Source of the DNA: Bacteroidota bacterium | Lineage (GTDB): Bacteria; Bacteroidota; Bacteroidia; B-17B0; Aurantibacillaceae | DNA length: 64,000 bases | NCBI GenBank assembly: GCA_016702705.1 | Contig: JADJDM010000008.1 | Coordinates: 124,001-188,000, forward strand | Direction of reading: 5' to 3' | Shown: in pieces, positions 54,975-64,000 of the stretch | Layout: each line of letters starts with the position of its first letter | How positions within the stretch are numbered: the first letter of the stretch is position 1 | Made by a program: the position numbers and the translations under genes | Notes under the pieces: model-generated | Seen by the model: only the letters and a program-made list of their open reading frames with translations | Told to the model about the DNA's origin: nothing | The model's database searches: none

Positions 54975-55643
54975 GTGGAAGAAACGGCAATAGATATACT
55001 TGGAATTCACCTTCAAGAACCAGTAACGGTTTTAACTAATATTTTAATTGTACTTACTTGTGCTATTTTATATTTTAAATTAAACCTTCCAACAAGTAAA
55101 CCTGAATTAAAAAAACATTGGAGATCATTCTTTGTTTTTTTCGGAACCTCAGCATTAATAGGTGCATTTGCACATGGCTTTAAATCCTACTTTGCCGAAG
55201 AAACGTTTTATTACATTTGGATGCTGATGAATTTATCTGGTATTCCAATCACTTATTTTCTTCATTGCGCCAATATTGAACTAAGCGATTTTACAGATAA
55301 AACAAAGCAAATTCTTCACTATATTTTTATTGCTGTAATACTTGTTTTTACCATCATTACTATTATCACTAATAATTTTGCTTCTGTAAAAATTAATGGA
55401 GGCATTGCCATTTTATTTACCATAATTGCTCATGTAATAACTTGGCGTAAAAAAATGGAAGGCAGCGGCTGGATTGCTTTCGGTTTTATTTTCTCTATTT
55501 CAACCATGATCATACACACCGCAAAACTATCCTTAGGTGTTTGGTTTAATTTTAAAGATATAAGTCATGTATTCATGAACATTGCACTATTCATGATTTA
55601 TGCCGGTGTACTGAGGAAATTAAGAGCTTTTCCTGTAAAGTAA
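54975..55643 (+). CDS. Integral membrane protein of unknown function
   Basis: 222 residues with about six or seven membrane helices (TNILIVLTCAILYF, FFVFFGTSALIGAFAHGF, YIFIAVILVFTIITII, IAFGFIFSISTMIIHTA). Histidines lie within or beside helices (FAHGF, FLHCA, IAHVI, IIHTA, ISHVF), a pattern of metal-dependent membrane hydrolases or haem proteins, but I cannot place it in a family. Start is GTG 54975. Its 3' end overlaps the convergent hydratase by 46 bases. Confidence 0.6.
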   Translation: MEETAIDILGIHLQEPVTVLTNILIVLTCAILYFKLNLPTSKPELKKHWRSFFVFFGTSALIGAFAHGFKSYFAEETFYYIWMLMNLSGIPITYFLHCANIELSDFTDKTKQILHYIFIAVILVFTIITIITNNFASVKINGGIAILFTIIAHVITWRKKMEGSGWIAFGFIFSISTMIIHTAKLSLGVWFNFKDISHVFMNIALFMIYAGVLRKLRAFPVK

Positions 55644-56419
55644 CTACTCCCTTTAAACTCAGGCTTACGCTTTTCTAAAAAAGCATTTACACCTTCTTTG
55701 TAATCGTATGTGCTTGCAGCTTCTACTTGAACTTGTCCTTCACGCTCAATTTGTTTTTCGAAGGTATTGAACATAGACTCGTTTAATAAACGTTTTGTGA
55801 ATCCAATTCCTTTTGTTGGTAAGTTAGAAAGTATAGTGGCAGTTTCTAAAGCGCTTGTTTGCAAATCTGCATCAGCAACAACTTTATACAACATTCCCAT
55901 TTGCAATGCATCTTTTGCACTTACTTTATCTCCTAACATCATTAATGCAGAAGCACGTTGAAAACCAATTAAGCGGGGCAGGAAAAATGTTCCGCCGCTA
56001 TCAGGTATTAAACCAATTTTACTAAATGCTTGTATAAACGAAATCGATTCGCCCGCAATAATAACATCGCAACACAATGCAATGTTTGCACCTGCACCCG
56101 CTGCAACACCATTTACAGCACACACAACAGGTTTTTCAATAGCACGTATTTTTTGCACAATTGGATTATAATGTTCTTCAACAATACGTTTTATTCCTGG
56201 TCCGTTTGGGTCAATTGCTTCTGCTAAATCTTGCCCCGCACAAAAAGCTTTACCTTCTCCAGTTAATAAAACAGCGCGAATGTTTTTATCAGAATTTGCC
56301 TTATCCAATGCCGCATGTAATTGCAAAGCCATTTCACGATTAAAGCTATTAAATTTATCAGGGCGGTTAAGCGTAATTTTTAAAACTTGACCAATTGTTT
56401 CAGAGGTAATAAATGACAT
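55598..56419 (-). CDS. Enoyl-CoA hydratase/isomerase, PaaG-like
   Basis: 273 residues of the crotonase fold. The oxyanion-hole motifs are FCAGQDLAEAIDPNGPGIKR and NGVAAGAGANIALCCDVIIA, followed by FSKIGLIPDSGGTFFLPRL. The closest pattern is PaaG, the ring-opening isomerase of phenylacetate degradation, but no other paa genes are here. It extends to a stop at 55598, about 15 residues longer than most homologues, overlapping the membrane protein gene by 46 bases. Confidence 0.88.
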   Translation of the reverse strand: MSFITSETIGQVLKITLNRPDKFNSFNREMALQLHAALDKANSDKNIRAVLLTGEGKAFCAGQDLAEAIDPNGPGIKRIVEEHYNPIVQKIRAIEKPVVCAVNGVAAGAGANIALCCDVIIAGESISFIQAFSKIGLIPDSGGTFFLPRLIGFQRASALMMLGDKVSAKDALQMGMLYKVVADADLQTSALETATILSNLPTKGIGFTKRLLNESMFNTFEKQIEREGQVQVEAASTYDYKEGVNAFLEKRKPEFKGSSYFTGKALNFLSTPA

Positions 56420-56453
56420 AATTTAAATTTTACGTCAATATTACTAAAAATAA

Positions 56454-57325
56454 TTATTCTACAACATGTTTCATCTCAGCTTGTAAAACTTCATGATAGG
56501 TAGCGCTTGTATTATCTGCATTGTAAACAAAAGCTATGATATGGCAGTTTTTAGCTACAAAATTATTAGCCAACTGAAAATTAGAATATGTTTTTACCAC
56601 ACTCGCTCCATTGGCAACAGTTCCATTCCAAATTTACTCGCCATAAGCAGAGTTTAAAGAACCACGAAGTACATGCATAAAATTATAATTTGGAATATCC
56701 TGCTGACCAATTGGCAATGAATAATCCTTTTGTTTTGAAATTATGCTATCCTCAGCAATTAATACCGAAAGTTTATAATTACCTGTTAATGGCTTTAACG
56801 CTTTAACAGTAATGGCTGAAGTAACTTTTTTGTACCCGAGTTGTATGTATTAGCAATCTCAATCTTAAAATCCGCTTCTTGACTAACCATTGGACTTAAT
56901 ACCGTTTCCCAAGCTGTCCAAGCTCTAATAAAATCGGATGTTCCAAAGCCTAACCTATTAACTAAACCATTAGGATTAGAAGTGGCAGAGATTCCAAAAT
57001 CCGTATCAAAAATTGTTCCTTCAGGTGTTCGAAAATCCGTCGTATAACCTCCACCCAAATTAGCAAAAAAACCAGCATGAACTGCTAGTGGAACAATTTT
57101 TCCATGGTAAATTGAATCTATTCGTTTTAATTCCTTTGCTGCAGCGGGGCAATTACCACATTTATGCCCAGTGTAATCTTCTACTAACACTTTACGATAA
57201 ATTTTTGTAGTATCTGTATTTCCGACTCCATTATTAGCACTTGGATCAATTACATTGCTTACATAGTCACATGAAAAAATGACAAGAGCAAATAACACTA
57301 AACTAAAAATAAATTTCTTTTTCAT
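56454..57325 (-). pseudogene. Omp28-related lipoprotein, frameshifted and with an in-frame stop
   Basis: A lipoprotein signal (LVLFALVIFSCDYVSN) is followed by the Omp28 thioredoxin-like motif VEDYTGHKCGNCPAAAKEL. The frame breaks at the minus-strand A6 (56826-56831). One added A restores KKVTSAITVKALKPLTGNYK onward. A TAA at 56634-56636 (GE*IWNGTV) then interrupts the same frame, and the protein would end at 56454. Both defects are needed to explain the sequence. It lies 3 bases downstream of the DUF6029 gene. Confidence 0.75.
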
Positions 57326-57328
57326 GGC

Positions 57329-59049
57329 TTAAAAACTTGATGAAATACTTAATTGAAAACCTGTAAATGCAGGAACTAGCCTACACACTCCACCTGCACA
57401 AAAAATCCCTTGGCGTTGTCTGCCATAACTCAACATAATACGTGTTGGTCCCGAAACATGTGTAATACCTGCATAATAATAATGCAACTTTTTATATTCA
57501 ACTGGATTACTATAATTAAATTGATCCATCAATACAAAAAACCATTTTGAATTTGGGGTCCACTCCAAAGTTTGTGTTACCCAACTTCCAGTGTTACCCG
57601 AAATTTTTTTTGCGGCCGTCAGATGGGTTTCATCCCCTTTTTTATACTCACCTAAAAACAACTGAGTTTCACTTCTGATTGCTGAACCACTTTTGTATTT
57701 GTAGGTAATATCAGCGACAAAAATATTTGAAATCACATCTGGATAATCTGTTTTATCAGGCGTGTTAAATTGCACAACAGATTGATTGATGTATTGTGCA
57801 GCATACATAAAAGTTCCCTTCCATTTTTTTGAGAATTTTTTACTGATTTCAATATTCACATCATGCCAATACTTTTCCCCAACTCCAAATGCGTTAACCG
57901 AATACTTACGTTGTTTAATTGAATCAACAGTTGGAGAAATTTGAGTGGTGTCTGTTCCATAAAATAAAGAAGCATTTATGTTAATGTCCATTCCATATTT
58001 TCCACCAAGCTTTGTATCCTTTTTAACTTTGTATTGTACCTCAGCCGAACCACCTACTTCACCATTAGGTTGCGATGCATAAGGATAATATGCCATCATT
58101 AAATAAGTATGCGGTTTTGATAAAGCAGGTAAAAAGTTAATGAAAGCTACCGTATTTTGCTTATCACGGTCGCTTCTATAACTCATATTATCAATATACT
58201 TTCCTGATAACAAAACCGAAAATCCTTTTTGAGCATAAGAAGAAGAAAGATAAAGTGCTTGTCCATCTTTATAACTGTATTGATTTTGGTAAGAAGGGTC
58301 ATTTATTTTGTGAGCATATTCTGCATAAAAATTAAAACTTTCATTTACAATTTTTAATCTTCCTCCGTAACACCCTACATTTTTCGGAAGCACTAAAGAA
58401 GGGTTTTTATCATCTTGGAATTTAGTTACAAAACTTCCACCAACAATAAATTTTGTTTTGCTTGCGCTTAAAGAATCAAATAATTCAGTAATACTTACTT
58501 CACCATCAAAGCCTTTTATAACGCCATCACTCAGTCCCCAAAACACACGTTGACGACCAACAATGCCTTTTAAAGTAACACCATTTTTTGGGGTATAAAT
58601 TGCTCTAAAACCATCCATTGCGTTATCGTACAACAAACCTCTGTCTTCATAGGTTCTAAAAATTAAACCCGAGCCAAATTGCTCATAAAAATTACCAACT
58701 GTTATGTCAATGTCTTTATGTTGGTAACGAGCATAACGATACGGAATACCAGAACGATTGCTGTAATCAGGTAAAAAGCCTAGCATAACGGATTGTAACT
58801 CTCGTAACGGATCCCAGCAGAAAAACCACCAGAAATGTAATTTATATTTCCGAATGCATTGTAGCGTAATCGTTCATTAACAGGTTGAGTCCCTGTTGCA
58901 GTATCATCTTCGCAATTCTGCATTTCTATTTGAAAATTACCGTGTATATTTTGAGCAGCCTCATTTAATTGAGCAAAAAAAGGATTTGCAAAGCAAATCC
59001 CTAAAACAAACATGATATTTTTTAACTTATTATCTAAACGCACAAACAA
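57329..59049 (-). CDS. DUF6029 family outer-membrane protein, one frameshift
   Basis: Outer-membrane barrel protein with signal peptide (FVLGICFANPFFAQ). The N-terminal 89 residues end in RYESYNPLC; adding one G near 58789 joins them to MLGFLPDYSNRSGIPYRYAR (N-P-V-M-L-G), restoring one protein of about 573 residues. The C-terminal strands (GITHVSGPTRIMLSYGRQRQ, AFTGFQLSISSSF) end in Phe as for barrels. Probably paired with the Omp28 gene downstream. Confidence 0.75.
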
Positions 59050-59053
59050 ATTT

Positions 59054-59568
59054 TTAGTGAGCTATTTTTTCGCCCTTTAATACTTTCTTAATGTTTTCAT
59101 ACAAAATATCTTCATCACCTTCTGCATACGAATTGTGACTCCAAACAATTTCTCCATTTCCATTAACTAAAAATGTGTGTGGAACATTGTTCACATTCAT
59201 TGCTCTTTGAAATCTTGATTTTCATCCGTATAAACTTCAAATTCCCAACCTTTCATTTTTACATCTGGAGCTACTTTAGCAGAACTTCTTGCGTCATCAA
59301 TTGAGATGGCAATTAATTTGACTCCAGTTTCTTTTTGCCAATCAGCGTAATTTTCTGCTATTGCGTCTAATTCTTTTTGCACGGTTTGCACCATGTTGCC
59401 CAAAAACTAATAACCATTGGTTTGCCATCATTAGTAAAGGTTGAAGAACTCACTTTTGTTCCGTCTAATTTTTTTCACATTAGCAGTTGGAATTTTGTTT
59501 CCGTCGCTCGGAAAACTAAAACTTAATGCAATAATTGAGACAAGTAATATTGACGCTAATTTTTTCAT
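59054..59568 (-). pseudogene. TlpA-like thioredoxin-fold protein with three frameshifts
   Basis: Signal peptide KKLASILLVSIIALSFSFPS, then LDGTKVSSSTFTNDGKPMVI, the active site SFWATWCKPCKKEL with CxxC, GVKLIAISIDDARSSA, and the end NNVPHTFLVNGNGEIVW. These lie in different frames. Shifts sit at the T7 run 59469-59475 (one base too many), the T5 run 59374-59378 (one missing) and at 59205-59207 (one missing), all homopolymers. The corrected protein of about 170 residues would be a periplasmic thiol-disulfide oxidoreductase. Confidence 0.78.
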
Positions 59569-59606
59569 AGGATTTTTTCTTCAGCTCGTTCAAAATTAAT
59601 ACCAAA

Positions 59607-59636
59607 AAATGAGCCCGCAAATTTGCGGGCTCATTT
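59607..59636 (-). terminator. Perfect 30-bp palindromic terminator
   Basis: AAATGAGCCCGCAAA and TTTGCGGGCTCATTT are exact complements, a 30-bp palindrome, with a T-run on the minus strand after it. It ends the cargo gene at 59640 and lies 38 bases upstream of the TlpA start. Confidence 0.88.
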
Positions 59637-59639
59637 ATA

Positions 59640-61616
59640 TTAATGATTTACAACTAATTTTTTAGTTGTTTTTCCATTTGAAGTTGTTATATCTAACAAA
59701 TAAACTCCATTAGCTAAATCAGCAGTAGAAATTTCGAAAGAGTTTTCTCCATTCACCATTGTTACTTCTTTTGAAACAACTAGCTGTCCTAAAGAATTAA
59801 CCAAATTTAAATTAGTTTTTTCAGCAACCGATTACTGTTAACTAAGGCAGCCCACTAGTAGCTGGGTTAGGAAAATCTCTAAAACTGTAAATGAATTGTT
59901 TTTACTTAAGCCTCAGTTGATGTTTCTAAACACATTTATATCATCAATATAAAAAATGTTTTCATAATCATTTACATTTCTAAACTTCACTAATAAATTT
60001 GATGTTCCAACATAAGGAGTTAAATCAATTGTTTCTAATCTCCACTCATTAGCTGCCGGAACAAAATCAGAACCTTGGTATGGAAGTGGAGTATTAGTAG
60101 AAAGAGTTGCATCAAATTTTTTGTAAACACTAATAAATGATGCTCCACAATCAGTTGAAACAAACACTTCTAATGTATCCGACCAGTGCTGAGACAAAGC
60201 TGGATTCGTCCATAAACTATAAGCAACTTGGAAAGTTAAATTAGGATTTACAGCAGTACTAATATCAATAGGTGGCAAACGAAATTCATCTCTTTGTCCA
60301 TTTCCTGCATAATTAGCGTTATCAATTCTAACAGAAGCTAAGCCTGTTTTTTTAGCAACAGTTGTTCTAGCCCAAGTTACATCAGCATCAGGATTAATTC
60401 GCTCCCAATTTGCTAATGGGAAAGTAGTTTCAAAGCCTTCAGAAAGGGAGAAACTGGTGTAAAACCAAATATAATGAATGTTTTGTGTTTTTCAAATCAT
60501 TCATATCGTTATTATCCAATGAACGCGTTTACATTTGTTACAGTAACACTAAAAGTATGTGTTCCTAAAGCTGCTGTTTGTGTAGGAATTGTTATCGTTT
60601 CACTTTGCCCAGTTGTTAAAGAACCTGTCCAGTTAATTGTTGAAATAGTTCCATTGTCAATTTTATAATTAATATCAACAAGTTAGTGTAATAAGTCCGC
60701 TAATTTTTAATTCAAAAGAAGGATCGAAGTGATGTATCAAATGTAATTTGATAAACCAGCAATAAAGTTACATTTGCATCAGTGCCAATGGCTGGGATCA
60801 CCATAAGCAGCTTGATGAATATTCCTAGTTGAAGAGGGCCTGGATTTGGCATTGACTCTTGAATAAATGCAGTAATTGCTACTTCACCTTTATTCCAAAT
60901 GTAAGCAGGTACTAAAACCTTATTTACGAAAGTTTGTGTTTGGCCGTTTGTCCAAGTTAAAGGTAATGTTTGTCCATTTTCATCTGGAATCATTTTACGC
61001 ATTATATATTCAAAATCCTTTTCTCCGTTCGTACCTGGAGCAGTTGCGTAACGAATATGTTCTTCCGTAATTGCAACTTGTAAGTTTAATGGGTTAAGTG
61101 CAGTGAAATTTTGAGCAGCTGTTACAACTGTTGTAATAGTCACAGAATCATACGCTGAATTCCAAACATAACTAGTTGTTAAAGCAAAAGGTGCATCAAC
61201 TTGATACTCCAAATTAATTGAATCCTGAGTTAAAAAAGCCGCTGATCCATTGTTTCCACCAGCGTCACCACGGCCCAATTCATGACCATTCAATCTTCCT
61301 TGAGGAGCAAATTGATCGGTTTGGCTTGGATAATAATAATCTTGGCGCAAACTTGGCTCTGTAGGGTTTTGTTGGTATAAAGAGTTAGGATTTGTTGGTG
61401 CGCTAGGAATTGCAACCTGATAACGCAATAAAATCATCTTTTTAGGGCCTGCATAATTTGCATTTGAAAGCGATGTAATATAAGGGTTAACAGATGCACA
61501 CGGGCTACAATTTTCACCTGTCCACTCTTCAAATAAATTAATTCGCTGTGTTTGTGCTTGAGTTTGCAATGAAGCTCCTAAAGCAAGCGCTGCAATAAGT
61601 TGTAAAGTTTTTTCAT
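59640..61616 (-). pseudogene. Omp28-like secreted T9SS cargo, broken by several frameshifts
   Basis: Reading right to left: a signal peptide (ATG 61616) shifts frame before IAALALGASLQTQAQ. An Omp28 domain follows (INLFEEWTGENCSPCASVNP, a thioredoxin-like CSPC). Frames then change near 60.7 kb and 60.5-60.4 kb, giving VDINYKIDNGTISTINWTGS and SEGFETTFPLANWERINPDA. A beta-sandwich domain (PPIDISTAVNPNLTFQVAYS) ends in FYIDDINVF. The final part is a type A sorting domain (FPNPATSG ... NGVYLLDITTSNGKTTKKLV) ending at 59640. The corrected protein of about 658 residues is a thiol-fold plus adhesion cargo. At least four shifts are needed. Confidence 0.75.
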
Positions 61617-61665
61617 TGGTTTTTTATGCATGCTTAATATAATAGCACACGTGGTTTCAGTTTTG

Positions 61666-61673
61666 CAAATATA
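61666..61673 (-). promoter_or_regulatory. -7 promoter box (TATATTTG) of the broken T9SS cargo
   Basis: Minus-strand TATATTTG fits TAnnTTTG, 49 bases upstream of the ATG at 61616. The best CAA (minus TTG) is 25 bases away, so the -33 is unclear. Confidence 0.45.
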
Positions 61674-61791
61674 AGATAAGCAAGCTGGGAAACGAAAACA
61701 ATGAACCTTAATTATTTGGTTTCGGCTACCAACACAGTCATAATAAACTGATTAATAACATCTTGAGTGAAAATAAAAAAACTAAACTGGT

Positions 61792-63048
61792 TTAGTTGTC
61801 TCCAGTAGTTTCCTTATTTTGTTTATTAAATGCATCAAAGTCAAACGACAATGAGAAACGGAGAGTATTTTGCAAAGGATTATTTCTAGGTACAGTTGGA
61901 ACTAAATATGCAAAATCTAAACCAAACACATTATACTTAACTCCTAAACCTAGTGTAAAAAATTGTCGGCCACCTTTTGTTTTATTTTCATGAAAATAAC
62001 CAGCACGAAGCGCAAGTAATTTATCATACCAATACTCCGCGCCAACTTGTATAATAATTTCGCGCATTTCTTCTTTAAACCCATCAGGTGCATCACTAAA
62101 TGAACCAAACATTCCAGATGCCACACTTCTGTATGGATCTTTTCCTGCTTCTATAACACGTTCGCCATTGCCATCCAAAACAATACTACCAGCTGCGTCA
62201 TACTTATAACGTGGGGGTGTTGGTACTAACAATTTATTAAAATCAGCAGTAAATGCTACTGTGTTTGCATCATCTAAATTAATTTTCAACCCACTTCCTA
62301 ACCTTAAATTCATTGGTAGAAAATTTCTTGCTTCCGGTGCAGCGTTATCAGTATACGATAATTTATTTCCTATGTTTGAAATATTAAATCCAAAAGTTAG
62401 TTCTGATTTATTTTCTGAAACTTTAATGTCTTTGTTAGAATAAAAACCTGATATATCTACGCCAACTGCTTGCCCCGCTTTTGTTGCCGTTCCGTTTTGA
62501 AGAGGTAAACCTCCAGTTAAATTAGAGTTAATATAACGAAACGCCATTGCTGCTGAAAATTTTTCTCCAAGTTTTCTTGTATAAGCGACGTCTACAGCAA
62601 ATTCATTAGGCTTATAATTTCCATTTGGATTACCTGTTGCATCGGTAAAATTAATTGTACCTAAAGAGAAGTATCTTAATGAACCTGCAATAGCTGAATT
62701 TTTATCTAACTTTCCGTAACCCGCTAAATAAGCTAAACTAATATCAGGAACCAATTTTCTTAACCAAGGAGTATAAGATGCAGCAACACCAACCTTTTTA
62801 TCTATAAAAGCATATTTTGCAGCATTCCAATGCATCGAATTTATATCTGGACTTGTAGCCACGCCACACTCGCCCATTGCACCTGCTCTTGAATCAGGCG
62901 AAATAAGTAGCACTGGAACCGCAGTTGTAATTGCATTTAATGTATTACCTCCATTTAACGCACCTGTTGAACTCGTTTGCGCATTAGCAACTTGAATTAC
63001 CGAAACAAGTGATACGAATCCAATTATTATCTTTCTACTATTCATCAT
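61792..63048 (-). CDS. porV: T9SS outer-membrane shuttle protein PorV
   Basis: 418 residues, a 14-strand barrel protein (FadL-like) that carries cargo from the Sov pore to the attachment complex. It has a signal peptide and the family opening AVPVLLISPDSRAGAMGECG, VATSPDINSMHWNAAKYAFI and PWLRKLVPDISLAYLAGYG, and ends LVPTVPRNNPLQNTLRFSLS. It follows porU by 32 bases on the same strand. The frame is intact, unlike the cargo gene next to it. Confidence 0.96.
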   Translation of the reverse strand: MMNSRKIIIGFVSLVSVIQVANAQTSSTGALNGGNTLNAITTAVPVLLISPDSRAGAMGECGVATSPDINSMHWNAAKYAFIDKKVGVAASYTPWLRKLVPDISLAYLAGYGKLDKNSAIAGSLRYFSLGTINFTDATGNPNGNYKPNEFAVDVAYTRKLGEKFSAAMAFRYINSNLTGGLPLQNGTATKAGQAVGVDISGFYSNKDIKVSENKSELTFGFNISNIGNKLSYTDNAAPEARNFLPMNLRLGSGLKINLDDANTVAFTADFNKLLVPTPPRYKYDAAGSIVLDGNGERVIEAGKDPYRSVASGMFGSFSDAPDGFKEEMREIIIQVGAEYWYDKLLALRAGYFHENKTKGGRQFFTLGLGVKYNVFGLDFAYLVPTVPRNNPLQNTLRFSLSFDFDAFNKQNKETTGDN

Positions 63049-63080
63049 TTGTGTGTGAAACGAGCCACGAATTTAAGTTT

Positions 63081-64000
63081 TTAATTTAAAATAACTAATT
63101 TTTCTATCTTCTCTGCAGAGATTCCAGTAGAAGATCTGATATTAACTTTATAAATATAAACGCCTCTACCTATTTTATCTCCAAAATCATCCTTTCCATC
63201 CCAATCTACCCCATCAATTCTAAATCCCTGATTTTGAACATCCTGATTTATTGTTTTTATTAGTTTACCAGAAATAGTGAAAATTTGTATCGATAAATCC
63301 AATGGCACACAACACTGATTATGTTCAACAAAAAATTTTGTATTTGTTGTAAATGGGTTTGGATAATTTAACACTTGTTTTAATGCCATCTCCGCAGAAG
63401 CGGCCACAATAAATTCGGTACTTGCTGTACTCGAATTATTTTGCACATCCCAAACCTTCACGTCTAAAGTATGATTTCCTTCATCCAAATCTGTAAGCGG
63501 GTAATATATTTTTCCTGCTTTGTAGTTATTTATGTCAGCCTCGTAAAAATCATTTAAAACAAGAGGATTTGTATTATCGCCATCAAGAATTGCAGTAACA
63601 TCATGCCCAATACCACTGCCAACAGTGTTTACTCCACTCGAATCTAATAGTTTCATGAAAATTTTTGGATTTTCGTTTGTTGTGCCTCCAACTGCAAAAT
63701 TTTCGTCATTCATATATAAACTAATTTGTGGACCAGCATTATCAACTAAAGGATTTGCATCAGAACCTCCAACATAAATATTATCATAATATCCAGCTGC
63801 ATCAATTGAACCATTGTGTCCATAATAACTTAACTTCCCTTTTCCAAATTGGTAATTAATATCTTTTGGAACAATAAAATTAAATTCAAAGTCTCCATTT
63901 ACAACACTCGCTTTTCCTTTGTATAATATGTTTTTCTGAACACTAAAACCTATCATTGCGGCAGGCCCTAAATCATTTCCTAGCGTTGATTGTTGACTAG
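63081..64000 (-). CDS. porU: T9SS sortase/peptidase PorU, C-terminal part (truncated at window edge)
   Basis: The frame is open to base 64000; 306 codons of the 3' end are present. The sequence QQSTLGNDLGPAAMIGFSVQ continues with ISLYMNDENFAVGG, NPKIFMKLLDSSGVNTVGSG and IGHDVTAILDG, matching the C-terminal region of PorU downstream of its gingipain-type (C25) domain. The final QVLNYPNPFTTNTKFFVEHN ... RGVYIYKVNIRSSTG is a sorting-domain-like end. PorU removes the CTD of T9SS cargo and attaches it to the cell surface. The catalytic Cys/His lie beyond the right edge. Confidence 0.93.
   Translation of the reverse strand, partial: SQQSTLGNDLGPAAMIGFSVQKNILYKGKASVVNGDFEFNFIVPKDINYQFGKGKLSYYGHNGSIDAAGYYDNIYVGGSDANPLVDNAGPQISLYMNDENFAVGGTTNENPKIFMKLLDSSGVNTVGSGIGHDVTAILDGDNTNPLVLNDFYEADINNYKAGKIYYPLTDLDEGNHTLDVKVWDVQNNSSTASTEFIVAASAEMALKQVLNYPNPFTTNTKFFVEHNQCCVPLDLSIQIFTISGKLIKTINQDVQNQGFRIDGVDWDGKDDFGDKIGRGVYIYKVNIRSSTGISAEKIEKLVILN

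Noticed and set aside
59197..59403. A 68-residue protein beginning MGNMVQTVQKEL.
   Set aside because: It is an out-of-frame start and the middle of the TlpA-like gene; in the correct frame this region reads WATWCKPCKKEL.
60474..61070. Plus-strand frames at 60474-60668 and 60876-61070.
   Set aside because: They are antisense to the Omp28-like cargo gene, whose minus-strand frames carry recognisable domains.

Overview
This window is a chromosomal stretch of a low-GC member of the phylum Bacteroidota. The evidence is a Bacteroidota-type SUF operon (with sufT-like DUF59 and DUF2480 genes), gldF/gldG, the type IX secretion (T9SS) genes porU and porV, several proteins ending in T9SS sorting domains, and many -7 promoter boxes of the form TAnnTTTG. 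Three of these boxes have a TTG exactly 20 nt upstream. The order or family cannot be fixed from the sequence alone.

Layout. 1-7032: one giant secreted T9SS cargo gene on the minus strand that runs off the left edge; it is built from units of about 890 residues. 7372-8354: an outer-membrane barrel protein and tRNA-Arg(TCT). 8500-10280: DUF3098-uppP-truB. 10406-18298: the suf operon (sufA-like, sufB, a GT39 glycosyltransferase, sufC, sufD, sufS, sufE, DUF59, DUF2480). 18288-21107: a barrel protein, an SDR enzyme, a ParE-type toxin-antitoxin pair, a small secreted protein and DUF3467. 21239-25407: ftsK and a membrane-bound PP2C/SpoIIE phosphatase. 25527-30206: gldF-gldG-DUF4340-dnaN. 30409-32704: a tiny T9SS-tail-like protein and an ABC-F ATPase. 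32827-39025 (minus): a broken secreted gene, a lipoprotein, a LytTR response regulator with its TPR histidine kinase, a methyltransferase and a LysM glucosaminidase. 39183-45810: a TetR-TolC-adaptor-RND efflux operon. 45875-48353: a YtxJ bacilliredoxin and a TPR-SpoIIE phosphatase. 48350-50690 (minus): an SCO1/DUF420 copper-oxidase maturation cluster. 50778-53384: divergent arginine decarboxylase and arginase-family genes. 53401-59568: a broken OmpA gene, DUF937-like, a membrane protein, an enoyl-CoA hydratase, and broken Omp28, DUF6029 and TlpA genes. 59640-61616: a broken Omp28-like T9SS cargo. 61792-64000: porV and the 3' end of porU.

How the genes work together. The suf genes form one Fe-S assembly operon, but its cysteine desulfurase sufS is frameshifted and, separately, lacks the PLP lysine. 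PorU/PorV at the right edge process and anchor cargo such as the giant protein at the left edge. GldF/GldG belong to the gliding/T9SS-associated ABC system.

At least eight genes carry frameshifts, mostly one-base changes in A/T homopolymers, including the normally essential ftsK and sufS. This suggests residual consensus errors, although breakage is concentrated at 53.9-54.4 and 56.4-61.6 kb. The most unusual signals are: a CGGGGCA heptamer present 18 times where about one is expected; a GCTTCG-N5-CTCAGC palindromic repeat family, one copy of which is inserted in frame in a phosphatase gene; and the sufS active-site changes. I found no phage, transposase, CRISPR array or defence island.
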